The notes: generated by a model not told the origin, from the sequence alone. A stretch of DNA of 58,898 nt from Oscillospiraceae bacterium (GCA_017410425.1 JAFQQV010000006.1:1-58898); one strand, 5' to 3'; positions 25,703 to 35,408 are shown, counted from the stretch's first letter. A program made the numbers and translations.

Positions 25703-27964
25703 TTATTCCTCTGTGCTCTTTGTTTTCTTTGTGGTGGTCTTCTTGGCGGCAGGCTTTTTGGCTGTGGTCTTCTTGGCCTCAGCCTTCTTTGCCTCGGCAG
25801 CAGCCTTCTTCTCGGCCTTTCTGGCCTCAGCCTCTGCCTTTTCCTCGGGGGTCTTTTTCTTATAGACTCTCTTATCCTCAGGCACGAAGTTTGTGCACTC
25901 CTCGTTTATACAGTAGGACTTGAGAGGGCCGCGGCCGCTGCGCTTGAACATGGTCTTGCCGCAGGCAGGGCAGTAATCCTTGGTGGGTACGTCCCAGGTG
26001 ATAAAGCCGCAGTCAGTGCCGCGCTCACAGGCATAGAAGACATAGCCCTTCTTGGAGCTGCGCTTGAGAATACGGCCGCCGCACTTGGGGCATTTGCCGG
26101 GCATCTCCACAACGATGGGCTTGGTGAAGGTACATTCAGGGAAGCCGGGGCAGGCAAGGAAGTGGCCGAAGCGGCCTTTCTTCACGACCATCTGCTTGCC
26201 GCAGACATCACAGAATTCATCAGACAGAACATCGGGCACCTTCAGCTTGACGCCGTCCAGCGCTTCCTCGGCCTCTTTCATTTCTCGGCTGAAGTCGCCA
26301 TAAAAGTCGGCCAGAACGTCACGCCACTGGGCCTTGCCGTTTTCAATTTCGTCAAGTTCAGCCTCCATCTGGTTTGTGAACTTCACATCGGTGATGTCAG
26401 CAAAGCGCTCCTTCATAAGGCCGGTGACAACCTGACCCAGAGGAGTGGGCTTGAGGTACTTGCCCTCCTTGATGACATAGTCACGGGCTGTGATGGAGGA
26501 GATAGTGGGCGCATAGGTGGAGGGGCGGCCGATGCCCTTTTCTTCCATAGCGCGGATAAGGGTAGCCTCGGTGTATCTTGCGGGAGGCTGGGTAAACTGC
26601 TGCTCGCTTAAAAGCTTTTCAAGCTGCAGCTTCTGGCCCTCTACCAGGCTGGGCAGAGGATTGGCCAGCTCATTGGTTTCCTCGTCCTTGGCTTCTTCAT
26701 AGACGGCAGTAAAGCCCTTGAACTTAAGCTCGGAGTAGTTTGCGCGGAAGGCATAGTCTGCGCTTCTGACCTCAACGGCCACATTGTCATACACGGCGTT
26801 TGCCATCTGGCTTGCGGTGAAGCGGCCCCAGATGAGGCGGTAAAGCCTGTACTGCTCCTGAGTCAGATCCTTGCGGACAAGCTCGGGAGTGAGGTTTACA
26901 TCAGTAGGACGGATGGCTTCGTGGGCATCCTGTGCGCCGGCCTTGGTCTTGAATCTGCGGGGCTTGCCGGGATAGTACTGGGGGCCGTAGTGATTGGTAA
27001 TAAAGGCGGCGGCTGCGTTCAGCGCCTCCTCGGAAAGACGCAGGGAGTCGGTACGCATGTAGGTGATAAGACCAACACTGCCCTGACCGCTGATCTCAAC
27101 GCCCTCATAAAGCTGCTGGGCGATGGACATGGTGCGTCTGGGGGTCATGCTGAGGCGGCGTGAAGCCTCCTGCTGCAGGGTGGAAGTTATAAAGGGTGGG
27201 GAGGGAGACTTCTGCTTGTCACCGCGCTTTACGTTGCTGACCTCAAAGGGGGCCTTTTCAACGGCGGAGATAACAGTGTCCACTTCTTCCCTGGAATGCA
27301 GTTCCTGCTTTTTATCGCCCTTGCCATAGAAGCGGGCAGTGAATACGGCGTTTTCCTCGCCGCAGCCCAGCCTTGCATCCAGCAGCCAGTATTCCTGGGA
27401 CTGGAAGGCCTCGATCTCAGCCTCCTTGTCCACAACCATGGCGGTGGCAACGGACTGGACACGGCCTGCGCTCAGGCCCTTCTTGACCTTGCGCCAGAGC
27501 AGGGGTGAAAGCTCATAGCCCACAATACGGTCCAGAATACGCCTTGCCTGCTGGGCATCCACCAGATTCTGGTCGATGCTGCGGGGATTGGCGATGCTCT
27601 CAGTGACCACCTTCTTGGTGATCTCATTGAAGGTGACGCGCTTTGCCTTTTCATCGTCCAGCTCCAGCAGCTCCTTGAGATGCCAGGAGATGGCCTCGCC
27701 CTCGCGGTCAGGGTCAGTTGCGAGGTAGACGGTCTTTGCGCTCTTGGACTCTTTCTTAAGCTCGGCAATAAGCTCCTTTTTATCCCGGACAGGGATGTAC
27801 TTGGGTTCAAAGCCGTTTTCTATATCCACGCCCATTTTGCTCTTGGGCAGATCTCTCAAATGGCCCATGGAGGCGACGACCTTATAGCCGCTGCCCAGAT
27901 ATTTCTCTATAGTCTTGGCCTTTGCAGGAGACTCAACTATAACGAGATCCTTTTTCTTTGCCAT
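25703..27964 (-). CDS. topA: DNA topoisomerase I
   Basis: 753 residues. Toprim domain at the start (VIVESPAKAKTIEKYLG; DPDREGEAISWHL), active-site Tyr in GLITYMRTDSLRLS (~300), then three zinc-finger repeats with CxxC pairs (e.g. CDVCGKQMVVKKGRFGHFLAC). The last ~50 residues are a low-complexity Lys/Ala/Glu/Thr tail. Type IA enzyme relaxing negative supercoils. Ten bases after dprA, the conserved dprA-topA-trmFO order. Confidence 0.97.
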   Translation of the reverse strand: MAKKKDLVIVESPAKAKTIEKYLGSGYKVVASMGHLRDLPKSKMGVDIENGFEPKYIPVRDKKELIAELKKESKSAKTVYLATDPDREGEAISWHLKELLELDDEKAKRVTFNEITKKVVTESIANPRSIDQNLVDAQQARRILDRIVGYELSPLLWRKVKKGLSAGRVQSVATAMVVDKEAEIEAFQSQEYWLLDARLGCGEENAVFTARFYGKGDKKQELHSREEVDTVISAVEKAPFEVSNVKRGDKQKSPSPPFITSTLQQEASRRLSMTPRRTMSIAQQLYEGVEISGQGSVGLITYMRTDSLRLSEEALNAAAAFITNHYGPQYYPGKPRRFKTKAGAQDAHEAIRPTDVNLTPELVRKDLTQEQYRLYRLIWGRFTASQMANAVYDNVAVEVRSADYAFRANYSELKFKGFTAVYEEAKDEETNELANPLPSLVEGQKLQLEKLLSEQQFTQPPARYTEATLIRAMEEKGIGRPSTYAPTISSITARDYVIKEGKYLKPTPLGQVVTGLMKERFADITDVKFTNQMEAELDEIENGKAQWRDVLADFYGDFSREMKEAEEALDGVKLKVPDVLSDEFCDVCGKQMVVKKGRFGHFLACPGFPECTFTKPIVVEMPGKCPKCGGRILKRSSKKGYVFYACERGTDCGFITWDVPTKDYCPACGKTMFKRSGRGPLKSYCINEECTNFVPEDKRVYKKKTPEEKAEAEARKAEKKAAAEAKKAEAKKTTAKKPAAKKTTTKKTKSTEE

Positions 27965-27973
27965 TACATTTCC

Positions 27974-29173
27974 TCACTTTGGTTTTATATTCAAGCTGAT
28001 GCGCCTGCCGGCGCTGCGCCGGACAAAGCCCCTGATCTCCAGCACCGTAAGCTGGGAGAGCACCTTGGCAGTGCTCATGCCGGTTCTTTCGATGAGATCG
28101 TCAATATGGGTATCATTGCCCTCAATGGCGCTGATTATCTGAAGCTGCTCGGCATCAAGGCCGCTCAGCTGAGCACGCAAGTCAATATATTCCGTAGTCT
28201 TTGGCTTGTCAACGGCTTTTATTGTCGTTTCCTGCGTTTTGGGGGCGGCCTGCTCTTCAGGCTGCTCCGGAAGCTCCGGCATAACGAAGTCCACGCCGGG
28301 CTTTTTTATCTTGCCGGGATAGAGGTACTCAAAGTCCCCCATCACATCCCAGCCGCAGGTGACAGGCTTTGCCCCCTGCTTTATAAGTTCGTTGCTGCCC
28401 ACGCTCATGGCTGAGTCTGCATTGCCGGGCACGGCAAAAATCTCCCTGCCCTGCTCCAGAGCCTCCGCTGCGAAAAGCAGCGCGCCGCTTTGCTCCGGCG
28501 CTTCAACCACAACCACGCCCCGGGACAAGCCGGAGGCTATGCGGTTTCTCTCCCGGAAGAAGTGCTTCTGGGATTTTGTACCTGGCGGGTACTCGCTGAT
28601 AAGTGCGCCGTTTTTCAGAATATCCCGCTGAAATGGTGTCTCAGCGCCGTGGCCTGTGCCCAGAACGCCGATGCAGCAGCCCTCCGCCCGAAGGCAGCCC
28701 CGGGCCGCCTGCCGGTCCACACCCTCGCCCAGCATGGATATGACCGAGCCGCCGCATTTTGAAATTTCAAAGGCTATGCTCTGCCCCATCTTAAGGCCGT
28801 AGGAGCTGGCCTTTCTGGTGCCGATGACGGCGATGGAGGGCATTTCCTCCTCGGATGGGAGGCGGCCCTTCACATACAAAACCACCGGCGGGGCGGGGAT
28901 ATTTTTAAGCAGCTTGGGATAGGCCGCATCCTGCAGGGTGATCATCTCAATCCCCTGTGCCTTGCAGTCTCTGGCAATGCGGTCTGTTACTGAAAGATCC
29001 CGCGCTTCAAGGCGCTGGGCATCCTTTTTGTTGATGCCGGCTATCTTTTCATATTCCCCGGCTGGGGCAAACCAAGCGGTTTCAGCATCGCCGTAGTGCC
29101 TGATGAGCGCGATCTTCGCCTGAGGGCTGACGCTCTGTGCACTGAGCCAAAGCCAATATTTCATTGCAGCCAT
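27974..29173 (-). CDS. dprA: DNA-processing protein DprA
   Basis: About 399 residues from ATG 29173 (MAAMKYW), with AGGTGAG just before; a GTG at 29182 is possible. N-terminal SAM-like part, then a Rossmann fold with VIGTRKASSYG, FRERNRIASGLSRGVVVVEAPEQSGALL and the SVGSNELIKQGA motif, and a C-terminal winged helix. DprA loads RecA on incoming single-stranded DNA in transformation. One usually conserved segment, SGLARGID..AH, reads SMLGEGVDRQAA here, so this copy is diverged. Context (topA downstream) supports the call. Confidence 0.92.
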   Translation of the reverse strand: MAAMKYWLWLSAQSVSPQAKIALIRHYGDAETAWFAPAGEYEKIAGINKKDAQRLEARDLSVTDRIARDCKAQGIEMITLQDAAYPKLLKNIPAPPVVLYVKGRLPSEEEMPSIAVIGTRKASSYGLKMGQSIAFEISKCGGSVISMLGEGVDRQAARGCLRAEGCCIGVLGTGHGAETPFQRDILKNGALISEYPPGTKSQKHFFRERNRIASGLSRGVVVVEAPEQSGALLFAAEALEQGREIFAVPGNADSAMSVGSNELIKQGAKPVTCGWDVMGDFEYLYPGKIKKPGVDFVMPELPEQPEEQAAPKTQETTIKAVDKPKTTEYIDLRAQLSGLDAEQLQIISAIEGNDTHIDDLIERTGMSTAKVLSQLTVLEIRGFVRRSAGRRISLNIKPK

Positions 29174-29197
29174 GCTTCTCACCTGCCTGGTCTTTCT

Positions 29198-29947
29198 TTA
29201 TCTTCTTGCCATCTCCCAGAGGACGATGGAGGCCGCGATGGCGGCGTTAAGAGACTCACTGCCCGGAGCCATAGGGATTATAAGCTCACCATCACAGAGG
29301 CTGAGCAGCTCCTCGGACAGGCCCCTGCCCTCGCTTCCGATGGCAACGATCACTCTTTCAAGCGGCAATTCCCGTATATCCTTTGCCCTGGCTGAAAGTG
29401 CCGCGCCGTAAAGCTTAAGGCCCTTTTCACGGGCAAGGGCAGCGGCTTCGGCAGTGCTGAGCCTGATAATACGCTCGGAGAAAATGGCGCCCATGGTGGC
29501 TCTTGCGGTCTTGGGGCTGTAGACATCGGCGCAGGCGCCGCAGAGTATGACAGTTTTTATACCCATGGCGGCAGCGGTGCGGATAACGGTGCCCACATTG
29601 CCGGGATCCTGCACGTTTTCAAGCAGGATGGCCCGCTCAAAATCAGCCTCCGCCCTCTCCGGCATGGCGATGGTAAAGACGGGGCCGGGGCTGTTTTTCA
29701 TGGGAGAGGCATAGTCAAAAAGCTCCTCCGTGGCCACATACTGCTTTGCGCCATCAAGGCCGGGAACAGGCTTTGCCTCCCCTTTCCACAGCACACTGCA
29801 GACCTTAGCGCCCTTTTGCAGGGCTTCATCCAGAAGCTTCAGCCCGTCACAAAGGTACTCCCCTTCCTTACGGCGAAGCTCAGCATCGTTTGCCAGTGCG
29901 CGCAGGCGCATGATATATGCATTTTTCCTTGAGCTTATATATTCCAT
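29198..29947 (-). CDS. TrmH/SpoU-family RNA 2'-O-methyltransferase
   Basis: 249 residues. N-terminal substrate-binding part, then the SPOUT knot with ENVQDPGNVGTVIRTAAAMG, VIVAIGSEGRGLSEEL and IPMAPGSESLNAAIAASIVLWE, the three SpoU motifs. Such enzymes put a 2'-O-methyl on tRNA or 23S rRNA (RlmB/TsnR-like); which nucleoside cannot be told. First gene of the minus-strand cluster, 25 bases before dprA. Confidence 0.92.
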   Translation of the reverse strand: MEYISSRKNAYIMRLRALANDAELRRKEGEYLCDGLKLLDEALQKGAKVCSVLWKGEAKPVPGLDGAKQYVATEELFDYASPMKNSPGPVFTIAMPERAEADFERAILLENVQDPGNVGTVIRTAAAMGIKTVILCGACADVYSPKTARATMGAIFSERIIRLSTAEAAALAREKGLKLYGAALSARAKDIRELPLERVIVAIGSEGRGLSEELLSLCDGELIIPMAPGSESLNAAIAASIVLWEMARR

Positions 29948-30022
29948 AATCTACCTGTTATCAAACCTAATAATTTCACAGTGTACTATTATAATAACAG
30001 TTTTTAAATATTACAAGTCCTT

Positions 30023-30065
30023 AAAAAAGATTTCCCGGCAGCTCAGAGCGAGATACCGGGAAATC
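30023..30065 (-). terminator. Terminator of the 30082-31401 permease gene
   Basis: Minus strand GATTTCCCGG ... CCGGGAAATC (10-bp perfect stem, 17-base loop) followed by six Ts. It separates this gene from the TrmH-dprA cluster; the TrmH gene must have a promoter in 29948-30022, an AT-rich stretch. Confidence 0.88.
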
Positions 30066-30081
30066 AAATTCTTTTTATGCC

Positions 30082-31401
30082 TTATACGCCCCAGAAAAGC
30101 CATATGAAGACATAGCCGCAGACTACGGCGGAAATGGTGAAGGGCACACCGATACGCAAAAAGTCATTTGTGGTGACGGTCTCACCGTTCTTGCGGAGAA
30201 TACCGATAGCGGTGATATTGGCGGAAGCGCCAACAGGGGTCAGGTTGCCGCCCAGAGTTGCACCGGTGAGCAGACCAAAATAGAACACATTGGGATCAGC
30301 GCCGGCGCCGCCGTTCATCATCATGGCAAGGCTCTGGATAACGGGGAGCATTGTTGCCACATAGGGGATATTATCAATAAAGGCTGAGAGGATGACGGAG
30401 GCCACAACAATGGCGGTATAGAGAACAAAGGGATTGTTGCCGCCCAGCTTGTAAAACAGGCTTGCAATCATGTCGATAACACCGGCAGAGCGGATGCCCT
30501 CGATAACGATGAACAGGCCAAAGAGCAGCAGCAGAGTCTGATAGTCCATCTCAGCCATAACGCGCTTTAAGGGATTGGGAGACTTTTCGCGCAGGCAGGC
30601 GCGGACGATGCCGATAAGGCACAGGGCAAGGCAGACAAGGCCGGAGCGCATATTGTAAAGACTCAGCAGCAGGCCGCCATCAGGCTCGGGAATGAAGGAG
30701 GCAGCGATGAGCAGCACCACGGTGCCGACCATAAGAATGCTGGGGAAATAGTCCTCAACCTCTGTCTCAATCCGGCAGGAGACCGGCTCGGTCTTGTCGC
30801 GGAAAAGAAAGATTATAACAAAGGCAGAGGCCAGAGCGCCCAGCTCAACACCCCAGAAGATGCCGGGCTTGCCGTCCATCCAGAAAAACTCCATAAAGTT
30901 CATATCCGCAAAGCCGCCAAGGAGGATACTGGTGGTGTCGCCCACCAGAGTGGCAGCGCCCTGCAGATTGGAGGAGACGGCAATGGCGATGATCATTGCC
31001 ACGGGAGAGAAGTTAAGCTTTTTGGAAATTGCCAGGGCCACAGGCACAACCATAAGAACAGTGGCCACATTGTCAACGAAGGCGCTGACAACACCGGCAA
31101 AAAGGGACAGAGCCACAACTGCCCACTTTACATTGGGCACCTTGGTCATAAGGATCTCAGCCAATCTGCCGGGCATGCGGCTTTCGATGAAAAGGGTGAC
31201 AGTGCCCATGGTGGAGGCTATCATGATAAGCACATTATAGTCCACGGACTTGAGCGCGGAGATAATGTCCATTTCAAAAATACCCATATAGCCCAAAACC
31301 AGCATAGCCAGAGCCGCGCCCAGAGCCACCCAGGGCCGGATATTCTGGAAGCTCAGCATGAGGATATAGGTAAGAATAAATATTACAAGTGCTGCAATCA
31401 A
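30082..31401 (-). CDS. SLC13/ArsB/NhaD-superfamily permease
   Basis: 439 residues with about 11-12 membrane helices arranged as two similar halves. The ion-transporter superfamily hairpins are visible: SAFVDNVATVLMVVPVALAIS with NLQGAATLVGDT in the first half, and SAFIDNIPYVATMLPVI with GGNLTPVGASANITA in the second. Members move citrate, other dicarboxylates, arsenite or Na+/H+; sequence alone does not decide. GGAGG precedes ATG. Divergent from the threonine ammonia-lyase gene, sharing a 134-base regulatory gap. Confidence 0.85.
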   Translation of the reverse strand: MIAALVIFILTYILMLSFQNIRPWVALGAALAMLVLGYMGIFEMDIISALKSVDYNVLIMIASTMGTVTLFIESRMPGRLAEILMTKVPNVKWAVVALSLFAGVVSAFVDNVATVLMVVPVALAISKKLNFSPVAMIIAIAVSSNLQGAATLVGDTTSILLGGFADMNFMEFFWMDGKPGIFWGVELGALASAFVIIFLFRDKTEPVSCRIETEVEDYFPSILMVGTVVLLIAASFIPEPDGGLLLSLYNMRSGLVCLALCLIGIVRACLREKSPNPLKRVMAEMDYQTLLLLFGLFIVIEGIRSAGVIDMIASLFYKLGGNNPFVLYTAIVVASVILSAFIDNIPYVATMLPVIQSLAMMMNGGAGADPNVFYFGLLTGATLGGNLTPVGASANITAIGILRKNGETVTTNDFLRIGVPFTISAVVCGYVFIWLFWGV

Positions 31402-31474
31402 AATAATTCCTCCAAAATTTCAATAGGAAAAATAATTGTCATATTATAATAACATTATGTATGGTAAATTTGTC

Positions 31475-31485
31475 AACACGGTGTT
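31475..31485. promoter_or_regulatory. Palindrome in the divergent permease/ilvA gap
   Basis: AACACGGTGTT is an odd perfect palindrome (AACAC-G-GTGTT) between the divergent genes, next to TTGTCA/TTGACA-like boxes. It could be a repressor site; no regulator is adjacent. Confidence 0.35.
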
Positions 31486-31535
31486 AAAATAAACGTATAA
31501 ATCTGGATAGCTTCTTAACGAAGGAGTGTTACAAT

Positions 31536-32753
31536 ATGAATAAATTAGTTCCTGAGCTGAGCGAAATAATGCAGGCCTCCCAGAGGCTCAAGAGCGTGCT
31601 GCACCACACGGAGCTGGACCTTTCCGCCACCTTCTCCAGAATGAGCGGCGGCAACATCTATCTCAAGTGCGAAAACCGCCAAAAAACCGGTTCTTTCAAG
31701 ATCCGCGGCGCCACCAACAAGATCGCTTCCCTGATGGAAAAGGGCGAGCTTAAAAGCGTTGTGGCCTCCTCTGCAGGCAACCATGCCCAGGGTGTAGCCT
31801 CCGCTGCAAGAAGCTTCGGTATCCCCGCCACCATTGTAATGCCTGAAGCTGCCCCCATCGCCAAGGTACAGGCCACTGAGGGCTACGGTGCAAAGGTTGT
31901 TCTCCATGGCAGCTGCTATGACGATGCCTACGCCAAGGCGCTGGAAATCTGCGAAACTGAGGGAGCCACCTTCCTGCACCCCTACAACGACCTGGAGGTC
32001 ATTGCAGGCCAGGGCACACTGGGCCTTGAGATTCTGGGCGATCTGCCCACGGTGGATATGATAATCGTCCCTGCCGGCGGCGGCGGTCTGCTCTCCGGCA
32101 CCATTGCAGCTGTCAAGCAGATCAATCCCCGTGTCAAGGTCTACGGCGTTCAGGCTGAGGGCGCAAACGCCATCGCCCGAAGCTACAGGGAGCAGTGCCT
32201 TGTCTGCACCGACAGCGCAACTACCATTGCCGACGGTATTGCCGTCAAGGGTCCCGGCGACATCTGCGTAGACATCATAAACGAATACTGTGATGGCGTT
32301 GTCACCGTGTCCGACACTGAGATTTCCAGTGCAATCCTGCTGCTGATGGAGCGCTGCAAGCAGATTGTTGAGCCTGCCGGCGCAACCCCTGTTGCCGCCG
32401 TGCTCAGCGGCAAGATTAACGTCAAGGGCAAGAACGTGGTCTGCGTTCTCTCCGGCGGTAATATTGACGTAAGCTTTATCCAGAGCATCATTGAGCAGGG
32501 TCTTGTGGCAAGGCACCGCAGAATGCGCTTCATGGTGCGCCTGATGGACAGGCCCGGCAGCCTTGTGCAGATGCTGGGCATCGTTGCAAAGGTTGGCGCC
32601 AACATCCTGGCCATTGAGCACGACAAGCTCTCCGAGGGTCTCAACCCCAACGAAACTGACGTACATATCGCCTGCGAGGTAGGCGGTAAGTGCCACGGCC
32701 AGCAGCTTCTGGACGAGCTTGCAAATCACGGGTATAAGGTAATTCTCGAATAA
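31536..32753 (+). CDS. ilvA: Threonine ammonia-lyase with C-terminal ACT domain
   Basis: 405 residues. PLP-binding Lys55 in GSFKIRGA, SSAGNHAQGVA phosphate-contact loop, VPAGGGGLLSG glycine loop, and a C-terminal ACT domain (~328-405, VRLMDRPGSLVQMLGIVAKVGANIL). Converts threonine to 2-oxobutanoate and ammonia. The single ACT-like domain and ~400-residue length fit the TdcB-like catabolic subtype found in Clostridia as well as short IlvA; no other branched-chain gene is nearby. AAGGAG lies before the ATG. Confidence 0.9.
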   Translation: MNKLVPELSEIMQASQRLKSVLHHTELDLSATFSRMSGGNIYLKCENRQKTGSFKIRGATNKIASLMEKGELKSVVASSAGNHAQGVASAARSFGIPATIVMPEAAPIAKVQATEGYGAKVVLHGSCYDDAYAKALEICETEGATFLHPYNDLEVIAGQGTLGLEILGDLPTVDMIIVPAGGGGLLSGTIAAVKQINPRVKVYGVQAEGANAIARSYREQCLVCTDSATTIADGIAVKGPGDICVDIINEYCDGVVTVSDTEISSAILLLMERCKQIVEPAGATPVAAVLSGKINVKGKNVVCVLSGGNIDVSFIQSIIEQGLVARHRRMRFMVRLMDRPGSLVQMLGIVAKVGANILAIEHDKLSEGLNPNETDVHIACEVGGKCHGQQLLDELANHGYKVILE

Positions 32754-32787
32754 TCTTACAGCAGCCATGACCGGGGGATTATGAATC

Positions 32788-32835
32788 CCTCCGTCAAAAG
32801 CTTTGCTTTTGCCACCTCCCTTTTCAAGGGAGGCT
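32788..32835. repeat. Extragenic repeat, CCCTCCGTCA...GGGAGGCT type
   Basis: Starts CCCTCCGTCA, holds the small hairpin AAAAGC/GCTTTT, then CACCTCCC and ends GGGAGGCT, so CCTCCC pairs with GGGAGG. A related copy lies at 57808-57875 with the same ends and order but a different middle. Confidence 0.65.
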
Positions 32836-32846
32836 CCCGGCGAGAG

Positions 32847-32872
32847 AAAAGCCCCGCATAAGCGGGGCTTTT
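32847..32872. terminator. Bidirectional terminator between ilvA and glyA
   Basis: AAAAGCCCCGC / GCGGGGCTTTT perfect 11-bp stem with ATAA loop; A and T runs serve both convergent genes. Confidence 0.93.
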
Positions 32873-32883
32873 CTTATTTTCAT

Positions 32884-34125
32884 TTACATTTCAGGGTAGA
32901 GGGGGAAGGCGCGGCAGAGCTCGATAGCCTGCTCCTTGACCTGAGGCACAGCGGCCTCGCCCTCTTCAACGATGCGGCTGATCATGCCGGCGATCTGCTT
33001 CATCTCAGCTTCCTTCATGCCGCAGGTGGTGACTGCGGGAGTACCGAAGCGCATGCCGGAGGTGAGCTTTACAGACTGGGTCTCGTTGGGGATGGTGTTC
33101 TTGTTGGCGGTGATATTTGCCATGTCAAGCAGCTCCTGAACCTCCATACCGGTCTTGCCCTTGCTCATAACGTCAGCCAGCATCAGATGGTTGTCGGTAC
33201 CGCCGGAAACCAGGCGCAGGCCATTGGCCTGAAGCTCAGAAGCCAGAACTGCGGCATTGGTGACAACCTGCTGCTGGTAGGCCTTGAACTCGGGAGTGAG
33301 AGCTTCCTTGAAGCAGGCAGCCTTGGCAGCGATGGTGTGCATCAGGGGGCCGCCCTGGGTGCCGGGGAAGACGGCAGAATTAATCTTCTTGCCCAGCTCC
33401 TCGGTGCAGAGGATCAGAGCGCCGCGGGGGCCGCGGAGGGTCTTATGGGTGGTGGTTGTGACAACATGGGCATAGGGCACGGGGCTGGGGTGAACACCGG
33501 CAGCAACCAGGCCTGCAACGTGGGCCATGTCAACCATCAGGTATGCGCCGACAGAGTCAGCAATCTCTCTCATGCGCTTGAAGTCAATAAAACGGGGATA
33601 TGCGCTGGCACCGGCAATGATGATCTTGGGCTTGACTTCCTCAGCGCGCTGCTGGACGGTGTCATAGTTGATCATCTCAGTCTCAAGATCAACGCCGTAG
33701 AACTGGGCATTGAAGTACTTGCCGGAGATAGAAGCCTTGGAACCGTGGGTCAGGTGACCGCCGTGGCTCAGATCCATGCCCAGAATGGTGTCGCCGGGCT
33801 TGAGCAGAGCAAGGTAAACGGCAACATTTGCCTGAGAGCCGGAGTGGGGCTGGACGTTTGCATGCTCAGCGCCGAAAATTTCCTTGGCGCGGGCGATGGC
33901 CAGTTCCTCAACCTCGTCCACATACTGGCAGCCGCCGTAGTAGCGTGCGCCGGGATAACCCTCAGCATATTTATTGGTCAGATGGCTGCCCATTGCCTCG
34001 ATAACAGCTTCGGAAACAAAGTTCTCGGAAGCGATAAGTTCAATGTGGTCTCTCTGACGCTCAAGCTCACGCATCATGGATGCATAAAGTTCAGGATCCT
34101 GGATGCGGATATTGTTATAGCTCAT
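32884..34125 (-). CDS. glyA: Serine hydroxymethyltransferase
   Basis: 413 residues, standard length. [19 protein letters not shown] at the N-terminus, [31 protein letters not shown] and the PLP lysine in [13 protein letters not shown] are all present. Interconverts serine and glycine with tetrahydrofolate, feeding one-carbon units. GGAGGAAAG precedes the ATG. Single-gene unit with its own promoter and terminator; no glycine riboswitch recognised in the short leader. Confidence 0.98.
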   Translation of the reverse strand: MSYNNIRIQDPELYASMMRELERQRDHIELIASENFVSEAVIEAMGSHLTNKYAEGYPGARYYGGCQYVDEVEELAIARAKEIFGAEHANVQPHSGSQANVAVYLALLKPGDTILGMDLSHGGHLTHGSKASISGKYFNAQFYGVDLETEMINYDTVQQRAEEVKPKIIIAGASAYPRFIDFKRMREIADSVGAYLMVDMAHVAGLVAAGVHPSPVPYAHVVTTTTHKTLRGPRGALILCTEELGKKINSAVFPGTQGGPLMHTIAAKAACFKEALTPEFKAYQQQVVTNAAVLASELQANGLRLVSGGTDNHLMLADVMSKGKTGMEVQELLDMANITANKNTIPNETQSVKLTSGMRFGTPAVTTCGMKEAEMKQIAGMISRIVEEGEAAVPQVKEQAIELCRAFPLYPEM

Positions 34126-34187
34126 TTTCTTTCCTCCGTTTTACATTTATAAGAAAATAATTTTTTATTTTTAAACAATGCCGCTTC

Positions 34188-34216
34188 ATTATAATACAGC
34201 CCCTACCACTTTTCAA
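34188..34216 (-). promoter_or_regulatory. Promoter of glyA
   Basis: Minus strand TTGAAA (34216-34211), 17 bases, TATAAT (34193-34188); leader of ~55 nt. Confidence 0.82.
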
Positions 34217-34257
34217 TGCGATAAATAAACAAATTCTGGCAAAAAAGCCCCCATATC

Positions 34258-34286
34258 TTGAATCTTTTTTACCATAATGCTACAAT
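34258..34286 (+). promoter_or_regulatory. Promoter of the EEP-family gene
   Basis: TTGAAT (34258-34263), 17 bases, TACAAT (34281-34286), about 24 bases before a GGAGGAACTG ribosome site. Confidence 0.75.
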
Positions 34287-34316
34287 ATATCCACGAAAAA
34301 CCATGGAGGAACTGAA

Positions 34317-35375
34317 ATGAAGAAGCTTTTGCAAGTCCTGGGGATACTCCTGCTTGTCATACTTACGGCAGCGGCAGCGCTGCTGGTCTGGCTGAGTGTG
34401 ACGGAGTTCAGACCCAGGGCGGTAGAAAAGGTGGAAATTTCCGGCGGCTCTGAGCAGCGCGCCCTTAAGCAGGGAGAAGAACTGAAGCTGCTGTGCTGGA
34501 ACATTGGCTATGGTGGACTGGGTAAATATTCAGACTTTTTTATGGACGGCGGAGAAAATGTTGCCGCTGCAGATGAAGCCCAAGTCAGGTCATATATGGA
34601 TGGAATAAAAAAGACCGCTGAAGCTGCAGGAGCTGATTTCATGCTGCTGCAGGAAGTGGATGCCGATTCTTCCAGAAGCTACGGCATCGACGAGCGGACT
34701 TATTTTGGCGGCAGCTATGCAAAATCCGCATATGCAATGAACTATTCCTGCAAGTTTGTACCCTTCCCTCTGCCGCCAATCGGCAAGGTCAACAGCGGCC
34801 TTTACACAGTGTCTGAGGGCTATGCCATAGACCAGGCCGAGCGCCGTGCCCTGCCCTGCCCCTTCAAGTGGCCTGTAAGCACAGCGAATCTCAAACGCTG
34901 TCTGCTGCTGACTTATCTGCCCATAGAGGGCAGCGATAAACAGCTTGTACTGGTGAATCTGCATCTGGAGGCCTATGACGACGGCTCAGGAAAGCTTGCA
35001 CAGCGTATGCTGCTGGAGCAGATTCTCGTTGAAGAATATGAAAAGGGCAACTACGTCATTGCCGGCGGTGACTTCAATTCCAGTTTTCAGGGCAGCCATG
35101 CGCTATACCCCATCAAAAACCCCGATCTCTGGCTTCCCGGTGCACTTCCGGACAATATCATGCCCGAGGGCTGGACACTGGCCTACGATGTGAGCGTGCC
35201 CACATGCCGGCTTCTCAACCAGCCCTATGATCCCGAGGATGAGGCCACCCAGTACTACGTTATAGACGGCTATATTCTCTCCCCCAATGTGGAGCTTATA
35301 AGCGTTGAAACTCTGGACGAAGGCTTTGAAAACTCTGACCACAACCCTGTTTTGTTGAAGGCACTTCTGAAATAA
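34317..35375 (+). CDS. Membrane-anchored endonuclease/exonuclease/phosphatase (EEP) family protein
   Basis: 352 residues. One N-terminal hydrophobic anchor (~6-28), then the EEP fold: LLCWNIGYGG (metal-binding Asn), FMLLQEVD (catalytic Glu), LVNLHLEAYD (His), IAGGDFNSS (Asp/Asn) and the final GFENSDHNPVLL with the catalytic His. All active-site groups are intact. The anchor places the domain outside the membrane, so the substrate may be extracellular nucleic acid, a phospholipid head group or a phosphoester; this is not decidable. Own promoter and terminator. Confidence 0.86.
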   Translation: MKKLLQVLGILLLVILTAAAALLVWLSVTEFRPRAVEKVEISGGSEQRALKQGEELKLLCWNIGYGGLGKYSDFFMDGGENVAAADEAQVRSYMDGIKKTAEAAGADFMLLQEVDADSSRSYGIDERTYFGGSYAKSAYAMNYSCKFVPFPLPPIGKVNSGLYTVSEGYAIDQAERRALPCPFKWPVSTANLKRCLLLTYLPIEGSDKQLVLVNLHLEAYDDGSGKLAQRMLLEQILVEEYEKGNYVIAGGDFNSSFQGSHALYPIKNPDLWLPGALPDNIMPEGWTLAYDVSVPTCRLLNQPYDPEDEATQYYVIDGYILSPNVELISVETLDEGFENSDHNPVLLKALLK

Positions 35376-35377
35376 AA

Positions 35378-35408
35378 AATATCCTGCCGGCTGGCAGGAT
35401 ATTTTTTT
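35378..35408. terminator. Terminator after the EEP gene
   Basis: AATATCCTGCC/GGCAGGATATT perfect stem with GGCT loop and T7; also usable by the convergent ProX gene. Confidence 0.9.

Noticed and set aside
24773-26611. 612-codon plus-strand frame opposite trmFO and topA
   Set aside because: Spans two well-identified genes on the other strand; low-complexity Leu/Gly/Ala-rich translation.
34126-34316. Glycine riboswitch upstream of glyA
   Set aside because: The glyA leader is only ~55 bases long after its promoter, too short for the aptamer.
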